24,102 nt of DNA from Psychrobacter sp. (GTDB taxonomy: Bacteria; Pseudomonadota; Gammaproteobacteria; Pseudomonadales; Moraxellaceae). The translations under genes were made by a program, and so were the position numbers. How positions within the stretch are numbered: the stretch's first letter is position 1; the number at the start of each line of letters is the position of its first letter. Below, piece by piece: positions 1-6,941 of the stretch. The notes below the pieces were generated by a model, which worked only from the letters and a program-made list of their open reading frames with translations, had not been told where the DNA came from and did not search any database. The stretch spans positions 1 to 24,102 of the forward strand of contig JAHHUJ010000004.1 of assembly GCA_020024075.1 (NCBI GenBank), read 5' to 3'.

Positions 1-132
1 TAGCCCCTCAATACAGTTAAATATAGATATTACGCCACCATAAAAATGGTGGCTAATAAAGTGATGCTTGCCTTTGCGTGAGGGACGAGCGCCGAGCAAA
101 GTAATTAACAATCGCCTACGCATGACCCGCAT
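1..132 (-). CDS. Possible small basic protein, truncated by the window edge
   Basis: An ATG at 130-132 on the minus strand opens a frame of 44 codons that has not closed at base 1. A purine-rich GGGAG lies four bases upstream of it. The start of the product (MRVMRRRLLITLL) is basic then hydrophobic, and the rest is rich in His, Gly and Ile. It lies 71 bases downstream of valS on the same strand, and no terminator separates the two, so co-transcription is possible. I do not recognise the family. A perfect 8-bp inverted repeat falls inside the frame. The frame could equally be chance, because it is short and incomplete. Confidence 0.3.
   Translation of the reverse strand, partial: MRVMRRRLLITLLGARPSRKGKHHFISHHFYGGVISIFNCIEGL
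34..53. repeat. Perfect 8-bp inverted repeat, 4-nt loop
   Basis: GCCACCAT, AAAA, ATGGTGGC form a perfect hairpin. Neither side has a clear T-run: the minus side reads GTAATATC and the plus side TAATAAAG. It is therefore not a convincing intrinsic terminator. It could still act as a weak transcript end for valS, or it may just be part of the partial reading frame there. Confidence 0.6.
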
Positions 133-203
133 ATTTCTCCCTGTCTAAATCAGTAGATACTGAGGCCATGCTTTTTAGGCTTTTTGTTTTTGCTCTGTTT
201 TGA

Positions 204-3134
204 TTACAAAGCTTTTAACTGCTCCATCTGCTCGCTCATAACCTTAAGCTGACCTTGTAGCTCCTCAAGTTTCACTTTCTCCGCCTCAACGACTTCCGCA
301 GGGGCTTTACTGACAAAGCCTTCATTCTCAAGCTTACGGGCTATGCCATCAGCTTGCTTCTGAAGTTTTTCTTGCGACTTGGCCAGACGCTTCAGCTCAG
401 CGGTTGGGTCAATCAGACCTTTCATCGGTACTAATACCCGTAGCTTACCGACCATACTTGATGAGGATAATGGCACTTCGTCGCCTTCTTGAACGATGGT
501 TAGGCTCTCAACTTTGGCCAGTGCTTTGAACTGGTTTTCGATACGGTTCAGACGCTCTACTTGCTCCTCAGTGATGTTCTCAAGTAGCACAGGCAGACGC
601 ACCGCGTTACCCAGCTTCATCTCACCGCGGATGTTACGCACGCCAGCAATAAGCTCTTGGAGCCAAGTCATATCGTCTTCAACTTGAGCATTTATTTGTG
701 ACTCATCCACTTCTGGGAACTTCGCTACCATGATGCTGTCGCTGTTTTTGCGATCTAAAAGCGGCGCAATAGTCTGCCAAATCTCTTCAGTGATATAAGG
801 CATCATTGGATGCGCAAAACGTAGCGCTGTCTCTAACACATGCAATAACACATAACGGATTTGAGCTTTGCGCTGCTCTGTTACCGAGTCGTCGTTCAAG
901 CTGGCCTTGGCAAGCTCGACATACCAATCACAGTATTCGTTCCAGATAAACTCATAGATATCATGACTGACCATATCCAGACGGTACTGCTGATAATGCT
1001 GATGGATATTGGCAACCGTTGAATTTAGACGGCTCATAATCCACTTCTCTGGTAGCTCCCAAACGTCGGTATTGGCTGCGGTGTCGATAGCTAGCGCATT
1101 GCCCTCTTTGTCAACACAGTTCATTAATACGAAGCGGCTGGCGTTCCAAATCTTGTTACAGAAGTTGCGATAGCCCTCTATTCGCTTCAGATCAAAGTTG
1201 ATGTCACGCCCAGTGCTGGCTAAAGAGGTAAAGGTGAAACGTAGCGCATCGGTACCGTATGCTGGGATACCTTCTGGGAACTCTTTGCGGGTTTGCTTCT
1301 CAATCTTCGCCGCATCTTTGGGGTTCATCATGTTGCTGGTGCGTTTTTCGACCAAGGTTTCTAGATCGATACCATCGATTAGGTCGATAGGGTCTAGTAC
1401 GTTACCTTTGGACTTCGACATCTTCTGACCGTGGCTGTCACGCACTAGGCCGTGGACGTATACCGTCTTGAATGGAACTTGCGGTGTGCCATCTTCATTC
1501 TTCATGAAGTGCATGGTCAGCATAATCATCCGGGCCACCCAGAAGAAAATGATGTCAAAACCAGTCACTAATACGCTGGTTGGGTGAAAAGTCTCAAGCA
1601 CGCGCTTATCATCAGAGCTGTCGCCCCAACCTAGGGTGCTGAATGTCCATAAGCCTGAGCTAAACCAAGTGTCTAGCACGTCTTCGTCTTGACGCAGCTC
1701 AACGCTGTCATCTAAGTTGTACTTGCTACGAACTTCGGCTTCATCACGGGCAACATAGATATTGTCATCATTGTCGTACCAAGCGGGAATGCGATGACCC
1801 CACCATAGCTGACGGCTGATACACCAGTCTTGTAGGTCGTTCATCCATGCCATATACATATTTTTGTACTGCGCTGGTACAAATTCGATATCGCCATTTT
1901 CTACCGCTTCGATAGCAGGCTTAGCAAGCTCTTCAACGGCGACATACCACTGGTCGGTCAACCAAGGCTCAACGATAACGCCACTGCGGTCACCACGAGG
2001 TGCTTTTAACGCATAGTCTTCAATCTGGTCTAGCCAGCCCTCATCTTTGGCTTGCTCAACTAGCTTTTTGCGGGCATCAAAACGATCTAAACCAACATAG
2101 GCTTCTGGCGTAGCTTCAAGCTCAGGGTTGCGGGTTTGCAGATTGGGGTAAATTTCCATCTCTGGCAAGATATGCGCATATTTATCAAAGATATTAATAA
2201 GCGGGGTATTGTGACGACGGCCTAGCTCATAGTCATTGAAGTCGTGAGCCGGAGTGATCTTGACCACACCGGTACCAAATTCAACATCAACATAGTCGTC
2301 CGCCACAATCGGTACTTCACGACCGGTAATTGGCAAGGTGATGGTTTTGCCTACTAGGTGTGCATAACGCTCATCTTTTGGGTTTACCGCAACCGCTGTA
2401 TCACCCAGTAAGGTCTCAGGACGGGTGGTTGCTACTACCACATAGTCTTTTCCGTCTTGAGTCTTAACAGATTTGTCAGTGAAGTAATAACGGAAATGCC
2501 ACAGTGAGCCTTGCTCATCATGGTTTTCAACTTCTAGATCAGATAAAGCGGTTTGGAACTTAGGATCCCAGTTGACCAGACGCTTACCACGATAGATAAG
2601 ACCGTCTTCATGCAAGCGCACAAACACCTCTCTTACCGCTTTGGATAAGCCCTCATCCATAGTGAAGCGCTCACGTGACCAGTCAACCGATGAGCCTAGA
2701 CGACGAATCTGACGGGTAATATTGCCGCCCGACTCTTCTTTCCATTCCCAAACCTTATCGATAAAGTCTTCACGAGTCAGGTCGGTACGCTTGATGCCTT
2801 CGGCATTTAGACGACGCTCAACCACCATCTGGGTGGCGATACCAGCGTGGTCAGTACCTGGCTGCCATAGCGTATTGTCGCCTAGCATACGATGATAGCG
2901 AGTTAGCGAGTCCATAATGGCATTGTTAAAGCCATGACCCATGTGCAAGCTACCGGTCACGTTCGGTGGTGGCAAGGCGATAGAGAATGACTCATCGCTG
3001 TCAAATGTTGGCTTAAAGTAGCCTTTTTCTTCCCAGCCTTGATACATACCCTGCTCGACTTCGCCTGGGTTGTATGCATTTTCTAATTGTTTTAATGCTG
3101 ATTGGATAGATGCCGTCAAGTTTTGATTGCTCAT
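204..3134 (-). CDS. valS: Valine--tRNA ligase
   Basis: Cytoplasmic class Ia aminoacyl-tRNA synthetase that charges tRNA-Val with valine using ATP and edits misactivated threonine. The 976-residue product has the expected family length. The class I signature HMGH is at residues 64-67, following PPPNVTGSL, and the KMSKS loop is at residues 571-575. The large editing (CP1) insertion lies between them and contains the ATTRPET motif. The anticodon-binding helical region follows, and the last ~65 residues (ELKRLAKSQEKLQKQ onward) form the Lys/Glu-rich C-terminal coiled coil typical of ValRS. The ATG at 3134 has only a weak ribosome-binding site, but the N-terminus matches the family, so I keep it. 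The gene diverges from the FNT-family gene across ~400 bp. Identification is secure. Confidence 0.98.
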   Translation of the reverse strand: MSNQNLTASIQSALKQLENAYNPGEVEQGMYQGWEEKGYFKPTFDSDESFSIALPPPNVTGSLHMGHGFNNAIMDSLTRYHRMLGDNTLWQPGTDHAGIATQMVVERRLNAEGIKRTDLTREDFIDKVWEWKEESGGNITRQIRRLGSSVDWSRERFTMDEGLSKAVREVFVRLHEDGLIYRGKRLVNWDPKFQTALSDLEVENHDEQGSLWHFRYYFTDKSVKTQDGKDYVVVATTRPETLLGDTAVAVNPKDERYAHLVGKTITLPITGREVPIVADDYVDVEFGTGVVKITPAHDFNDYELGRRHNTPLINIFDKYAHILPEMEIYPNLQTRNPELEATPEAYVGLDRFDARKKLVEQAKDEGWLDQIEDYALKAPRGDRSGVIVEPWLTDQWYVAVEELAKPAIEAVENGDIEFVPAQYKNMYMAWMNDLQDWCISRQLWWGHRIPAWYDNDDNIYVARDEAEVRSKYNLDDSVELRQDEDVLDTWFSSGLWTFSTLGWGDSSDDKRVLETFHPTSVLVTGFDIIFFWVARMIMLTMHFMKNEDGTPQVPFKTVYVHGLVRDSHGQKMSKSKGNVLDPIDLIDGIDLETLVEKRTSNMMNPKDAAKIEKQTRKEFPEGIPAYGTDALRFTFTSLASTGRDINFDLKRIEGYRNFCNKIWNASRFVLMNCVDKEGNALAIDTAANTDVWELPEKWIMSRLNSTVANIHQHYQQYRLDMVSHDIYEFIWNEYCDWYVELAKASLNDDSVTEQRKAQIRYVLLHVLETALRFAHPMMPYITEEIWQTIAPLLDRKNSDSIMVAKFPEVDESQINAQVEDDMTWLQELIAGVRNIRGEMKLGNAVRLPVLLENITEEQVERLNRIENQFKALAKVESLTIVQEGDEVPLSSSSMVGKLRVLVPMKGLIDPTAELKRLAKSQEKLQKQADGIARKLENEGFVSKAPAEVVEAEKVKLEELQGQLKVMSEQMEQLKAL

Positions 3135-3530
3135 AGTAGAAATGTCTTATGTTTGATGATGAATGGTTAATAAGGGATGTTTAAAATAAAACACAAAATA
3201 TAAATAAGTTAGATACCATGATTTTAACGCAGATGGCGCAATTTTGTTAGATGGTGAGTCAATTTAAGGCTTACATTGCTAATTTAGTCACTCAATCACT
3301 AAGCTCAGAGCGGCCAAAAGTGGTCAAGATAGACAAGTACTGGCAGAGGCTGTTTAAAAATTAACAATACTCATTATCGGCTAATGGCTAATCATTAAAA
3401 TCTATCCTTTTATTTCTATCATTATCCAATTACACTGATTCTAGCCTATATATTTATTGAACTTCTATAGGCCCATCAACCCTTTTAAGCTTTCAATTCT
3501 ATTCATCGGAGTACAAACCAAGCCTAAGTT
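3135..3530. other. Divergent intergenic region between valS and the FNT gene
   Basis: This is 396 AT-rich bases between two divergently transcribed genes, and it must hold both promoters. I could not find a -35/-10 pair good enough to report on either strand. No tRNA-like, T-box-like or long inverted-repeat structure was seen. Short frames on the minus strand near 3465-3660 overlap the start of the FNT gene and look like shadows. Confidence 0.5.
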
Positions 3531-4631
3531 ATGACAAATCCTAAACCGCCTTATACAAACCCAAACCGCAAACAGACCTCTGATATTGATTTGGACCAAC
3601 AATCGTACCAGTTGCTTGAAGATGAAACTGACCATAAAAATCAACAACATCAGCAGAATCAATCAGATAAAGAAGACAATAAAGGCAATGAGGACGACAA
3701 GGATAGTAAGCCAAGTCTAACCAATAAGCTGGATGATGAGGATATAGGTGAAGAGTTTGATTCTGTTGAACGCGACTCAATTAAAGCCCTAACTGAAGAT
3801 GAAAGCTTTAGTCAGCCCAAGAGCTATGGCAGCATCTTAGCTGAAGAGTTTATGCATGCCCGCACAACGTTTAAGCGCTCAAATGGCTCGGTATTTACCA
3901 GTGCCTTAATGGCTGGGCTGGAGATTGGCATCAGCTTTATTATGCTACTTGCGGCTTATGCGCTTTTGGTCGAGATAGTGGCTCCCCATTACGCCATCAC
4001 CCTAGCGTCATTGTTATACCCAGTGGGCTTTATCGCTGTGGTTATTGGTCAGTCTATTTTGTATACCGAGCAAACCTCGCTATTGAGCCTGCCGGTGTTA
4101 GCGGGTATAGAGTCGGTGACTAGACTGGCTCAGCTATGGACGGTGGTTATCTTAGGTAATGTTATTGGAGGCTGTATATTTAGCCTCACTGTGGGCTGGC
4201 TAGGCCTGCAAATGGGCTGGTTTGAGGTGACTCATATTGAGTATCTGGCACACCATGTGCTCAACTATCCGTGGTGGATACTGCTGGGTAGCTCTATAGT
4301 TGCTGGTTGGCTGATGGGTATTGCCGCTTGGCTCGCCACATCGGCGCGTGACACTTTAAGCCGTGTGCTACTGATAGCACTGATTACTGCTTGTATTGGT
4401 GTGCTTGGGCTGCATCATAGTATCGTGGGTAATATTGAGGTATTCTCAGGACTAATCTTTGGCAGTACTAGTCTTTCAGATTATCTAATGTTTTTATCGC
4501 TGGCGCTGGTTGGCAATACTATCGGCGGAGTGGTCTTTGTCTCAATATTAAAAGGTGGCAGTTTAAAATACGATATTGATAAGTTAAAAGAAGAGCGTCT
4601 GGAGGAGATTCGGACTGACTGGTATCGCTAG
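3531..4631 (+). CDS. Formate/nitrite transporter (FNT) family channel with acidic N-terminal extension
   Basis: Inner-membrane channel of the FNT superfamily, which conducts small monovalent anions such as formate or nitrite. It looks closer to the YfdC-like branch than to FocA or NirC. Six hydrophobic segments are visible at about residues 122-146, 155-177, 197-226, 247-270, 275-294 and 317-340. The pore motif LHHSIVGN (294-301) places a histidine at 296, where FNT channels have their central His. LGNVIGG (208-214) and LVGNTIGG (326-333) show the internal pseudo-repeat of the fold. Residues 1-105 are hydrophilic, strongly acidic and Gln/Asn-rich, with no predicted structure by eye. This is much longer than the short N-terminus of FocA. 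The ATG at 3531 has no close Shine-Dalgarno (GGAG is ~19 bases away), so the true start could lie further in, perhaps at Met108. The substrate is not determinable. Confidence 0.85.
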   Translation: MTNPKPPYTNPNRKQTSDIDLDQQSYQLLEDETDHKNQQHQQNQSDKEDNKGNEDDKDSKPSLTNKLDDEDIGEEFDSVERDSIKALTEDESFSQPKSYGSILAEEFMHARTTFKRSNGSVFTSALMAGLEIGISFIMLLAAYALLVEIVAPHYAITLASLLYPVGFIAVVIGQSILYTEQTSLLSLPVLAGIESVTRLAQLWTVVILGNVIGGCIFSLTVGWLGLQMGWFEVTHIEYLAHHVLNYPWWILLGSSIVAGWLMGIAAWLATSARDTLSRVLLIALITACIGVLGLHHSIVGNIEVFSGLIFGSTSLSDYLMFLSLALVGNTIGGVVFVSILKGGSLKYDIDKLKEERLEEIRTDWYR

Positions 4632-4711
4632 TATAGCTAGATACTAAGTCAACCCATTATCAAAATTTTATTGCATGGTTATTGAAAACCTTTTCTTAAC
4701 TTAAAACTTCT

Positions 4712-5209
4712 TTACTCCACCCTAGGTAGTGGCGGCGGAACTCGAGGATTATCCACGCTATATACCGCCGTCCCATAAGCAATAGCTTCAACCATACTAC
4801 CAGTAAGATTGATACTGGTCACCTCTAATCGCAAGCCGTACACTTGATTGTAACCCAAAAACTGAGCTTCAAGCTTCATGCGCAGTATGGCTTCACGGCG
4901 AGCTCGCTCTAACAATGTCTCATAGGTAGTGAGGTTTTTGCCAAATAGACTTAACAGACCAGCTATAATCATCTTAAAATAGTCTTGCGCAATGACCACA
5001 CTGCCCATTACCAGTACACCTTGGGTGCCATCGCTGATTTTGGGCTGATAAAAGCGCTCACTTGAGACAACGATATGGCCCAATTCTTTTTCAGCCATAT
5101 CAAGGTACTTGATATGATCGCCTTCATTGAGGCGGCCAAATGCCCAGCCCACAAAAAACAAGCCAATAAAGATAATATTGTTAATAAAAAAGTCTAACAC
5201 CACATCCAT
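4712..5209 (-). CDS. Membrane-anchored YbjQ-family (UPF0145) protein, divergent paralogue
   Basis: A 165-residue protein with one N-terminal transmembrane segment (about residues 8-26) followed by a soluble YbjQ-like domain (about 45-155). Relative to the neighbouring paralogue the domain order is preserved: an N-terminal beta segment, a helix ending in SLFGKNLTTYETLLERAR, a second helix, and a final strand YGTAVYSV. The usual LGADAVVG block has become LGYNQVYG, so this copy has diverged. The C-terminus is a short proline-rich tail (PPPLPR). YbjQ proteins form decameric rings with no agreed biochemical role, so I give none. It is third in a minus-strand group behind UPF0149 and the first YbjQ gene, with a 55-base gap and an AAGGG ribosome-binding site about 10 bases upstream of the ATG. 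Confidence 0.75.
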   Translation of the reverse strand: MDVVLDFFINNIIFIGLFFVGWAFGRLNEGDHIKYLDMAEKELGHIVVSSERFYQPKISDGTQGVLVMGSVVIAQDYFKMIIAGLLSLFGKNLTTYETLLERARREAILRMKLEAQFLGYNQVYGLRLEVTSINLTGSMVEAIAYGTAVYSVDNPRVPPPLPRVE

Positions 5210-5264
5210 TACTCTAAGCCCTTATAGTAAGTGATGTCGATTAAACCTTGTCTCCCGATCAAAG

Positions 5265-5711
5265 TCATTGGTTTGTCGTGTCTTGCGGTGGCAATGGAGG
5301 AATCTGCGTAGTTTGAGGTGCAGTACCAAAAGGCTCTTTATAGGAGTTGGCCATATGCCCTGCGGGGCTATTGAAGGCAGTACCCCTATCAGCAATAGCC
5401 CTAACCGCGGTGCCATACACAAACAACTCAGACGCCCCTTGAGCAATACTCGAGGTAGAAAACCTAATACCCACAACGGCATCAGCGCCCAATGCTTCAG
5501 CCTTTACCAACATACGATCTATCGCCTCTTGACGCGACTCTTCCAGCAATTCGGTATAAGCAGTTAACTCACCACCGACAATGTTTTTTAGACTAGCAAA
5601 GATATCTTTACCGACGTGCTTAGAGCGCACGGTGCTGCCATACACCACATCCAGCCGCTCAGTTATGATATAACCTGGCAGGTGTTCAAGATTAGACAGT
5701 TGTATGCTCAT
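5265..5711 (-). CDS. YbjQ-family (UPF0145) protein
   Basis: A 148-residue soluble protein whose first ~110 residues match the YbjQ family closely: GKDIFASLKNIVGG, the TAYTELLEESRQEA helix, ALGADAVVG and FVYGTAVRA. E. coli YbjQ is about 107 residues, so this one has a ~37-residue tail that is Pro/Thr/Gln-rich and looks disordered. Family members assemble into pentameric or decameric rings; function is not established. The ATG lies three bases after the UPF0149 stop codon, with a GAAGAG ribosome-binding site inside the end of that gene, so the two are almost certainly translated from one mRNA. A divergent membrane-anchored paralogue follows directly downstream. Confidence 0.88.
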   Translation of the reverse strand: MSIQLSNLEHLPGYIITERLDVVYGSTVRSKHVGKDIFASLKNIVGGELTAYTELLEESRQEAIDRMLVKAEALGADAVVGIRFSTSSIAQGASELFVYGTAVRAIADRGTAFNSPAGHMANSYKEPFGTAPQTTQIPPLPPQDTTNQ

Positions 5712-5714
5712 ATC

Positions 5715-6266
5715 TTACTCTTCGGTATTAAATAATAAAAACAGCTCGCTTAAGTTGCCCTCAATGCTATTGGCCATCTGCGCCAACGCATCATCATCAC
5801 GGCGAATGGCTGCTAAGTCTTCATCTTCTTCCCCATCGACAGTATCAATACCACTAAATACCATCATCGGTAAGGTTAGCATAGCCACATCTTCAGAGCT
5901 TTCTTCATCGCTAAACCAGTCTACGTTTTCATCACCGTACATAGCATCAACGAAACCAATCGACCAAGCAGTTAATTCAGATTCTGGTGAAAAATCCATT
6001 TCCCCTGAGTCTTCCTCAATCTCTAAAGGCAGAGCGATACCCTCTTCGCTTTGTAAGTCCTCTAACAACGCCTCACGCCATTCGTTAATAGCGGCTTTTA
6101 CCTCAGCACTGACCTTTGACTCTTGACCCTCAAACAATAGCGACAGCCAGTTCGGTAAAGGCTTGCCCACTATCGTTGCAGTCAAAAATCCATGAGTAGC
6201 CACACTGTCTAACCCATGGGCATTGGCGTCAGAATCTAGGAAGTTTTGTAACTCTTCTAAAGTCAT
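5715..6266 (-). CDS. UPF0149 family protein (YecA/YgfB-like)
   Basis: A 183-residue acidic all-helical protein. The N-terminus (LQNFLDSDAN, then THGFLTATIVG) and the later block ELTAWSIGFVDAM are typical of the YecA/YgfB fold. It lacks the C-terminal SEC-C zinc motif found in full-length YecA proteins, as judged by the absence of cysteines near the end. YgfB in Pseudomonas aeruginosa has been linked to beta-lactamase regulation, but other members are uncharacterised, so no function is transferred here. It is the first gene of a three-gene minus-strand group with two YbjQ-family genes. The ATG at 6266 has a modest purine-rich site (ACGAGA). Confidence 0.88.
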   Translation of the reverse strand: MTLEELQNFLDSDANAHGLDSVATHGFLTATIVGKPLPNWLSLLFEGQESKVSAEVKAAINEWREALLEDLQSEEGIALPLEIEEDSGEMDFSPESELTAWSIGFVDAMYGDENVDWFSDEESSEDVAMLTLPMMVFSGIDTVDGEEDEDLAAIRRDDDALAQMANSIEGNLSELFLLFNTEE

Positions 6267-6314
6267 AGTATTCTCGTTTTATTTGTAATTTGGAAAGATT
6301 GTGGGATGTTTTTT

Positions 6315-6346
6315 TTGGCGCTAATAACAGTTGGCGCTAGTAACCG
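6315..6346. repeat. Tandem 16-bp imperfect direct repeat upstream of the UPF0149 gene
   Basis: Two adjacent 16-base units, each starting TTGGCGCTA, agree at 14 of 16 positions. They lie 50-80 bases upstream of the UPF0149 start codon, where a regulator or promoter would be expected. No matching operator family is recognised. Confidence 0.5.
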
Positions 6347-6429
6347 CCAGATGTGGCAATAAAGAGTGGTGTGAATGAACGGTAGATGTATTTATCCTCC
6401 CACTAAGCTAGGTAAAAAACTTAGTAGGT

Positions 6430-6464
6430 AAAAAAAGGCAGCGGTCAGCGTGGGGCTAACCGCT
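6430..6464 (-). terminator. Rho-independent terminator of the acidic-protein gene
   Basis: Read on the minus strand, AGCGGTTAGC, loop CCCAC, GCTGACCGCT gives a 10-bp stem with one G-T wobble, then GCC and seven Ts. It begins five bases after the stop codon of the 83-residue acidic protein. This separates that gene from the UPF0149-YbjQ group. Confidence 0.85.
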
Positions 6465-6468
6465 TATA

Positions 6469-6720
6469 TTAATCATCTTCAGCTTCGTCATCGAAGTCTT
6501 CATCATCAAAGTCTTCGTCATCGAAGTCGTCAAAATCATCATCAAAACCATCTCTTAGCTCACGAGCCAAGCGCTTTTCTTCTAACATATTATCGATTAG
6601 ACGACGTTTTTCTAAACTGGTTAAGCGTGCTGCTTCCGCTTCAGCTTCGTCCACTTTTTTTGCATCATCATCATCTTCAAAGTTGTCATCATCGAAATCA
6701 TCAAGATCATTATCACTCAT
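6469..6720 (-). CDS. Small, very acidic Asp/Glu-rich protein (PA3496-like)
   Basis: An 83-residue protein in which both ends are dominated by Asp and Glu (repeats of FDDEDFDD near the C-terminus). A single helical core carries the basic/acidic stretch RRLIDNMLEEKRLARELRD at about residues 39-57. That core followed by a D/E-rich tail resembles the PA3496 family, annotated elsewhere as putative envelope-integrity proteins. This is from memory and moderate at best. A good AGAGGA ribosome-binding site lies seven bases before the ATG, and an intrinsic terminator lies five bases after the stop, so the gene is well supported despite its low complexity. The encoding DNA is a run of GAT/GAC/GAA codons and could be prone to slippage. 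Confidence 0.75.
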   Translation of the reverse strand: MSDNDLDDFDDDNFEDDDDAKKVDEAEAEAARLTSLEKRRLIDNMLEEKRLARELRDGFDDDFDDFDDEDFDDEDFDDEAEDD

Positions 6721-6903
6721 TTCATCATCCTCTTATGTTAATGGTCTGATCCGACCTAGCTAATCTGACCTAGTAAATTTACTGGGTTACTTTTCACTGA
6801 TTACTTGTTGATAATATTTAGCAATTACCAACAAATTGTACCTATATTTATAAAAGCGCTAGTTTAATTAAGTTAGCCCATTTAGTTAATAGGCAAAAGC
6901 AAA

Positions 6904-6941
6904 TTTAATTTAAAGCAGAAAGTTTAATTTAAAGCAGAAAG
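6904..6941. repeat. Perfect 19-bp tandem duplication across the stop codon of the AhpA-like gene
   Basis: Bases 6904-6922 and 6923-6941 are identical (TTTAATTTAAAGCAGAAAG). The second copy contains the stop codon and last codons of the AhpA/YtjB-like gene and the first copy lies just beyond the stop. The identity suggests a recent duplication that left the protein unchanged. Confidence 0.9.

Noticed and set aside
34..53. Hairpin as the valS terminator
   Set aside because: There is no T-run on either strand, and it lies inside a possible reading frame.
496..1428. Open frames on the plus strand inside valS
   Set aside because: They run antisense to a complete, well-conserved ValRS and encode nothing recognisable, so they are shadows of its codon use.
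5704..6126. A 140-codon plus-strand frame rich in Ser
   Set aside because: It is antisense to the UPF0149 gene, whose acidic codons read as Ser-rich sequence on the other strand.
6450..6749. A plus-strand frame rich in His and Leu
   Set aside because: It is the complement of the Asp/Glu repeats of the acidic protein, and the minus frame has the ribosome-binding site and terminator.
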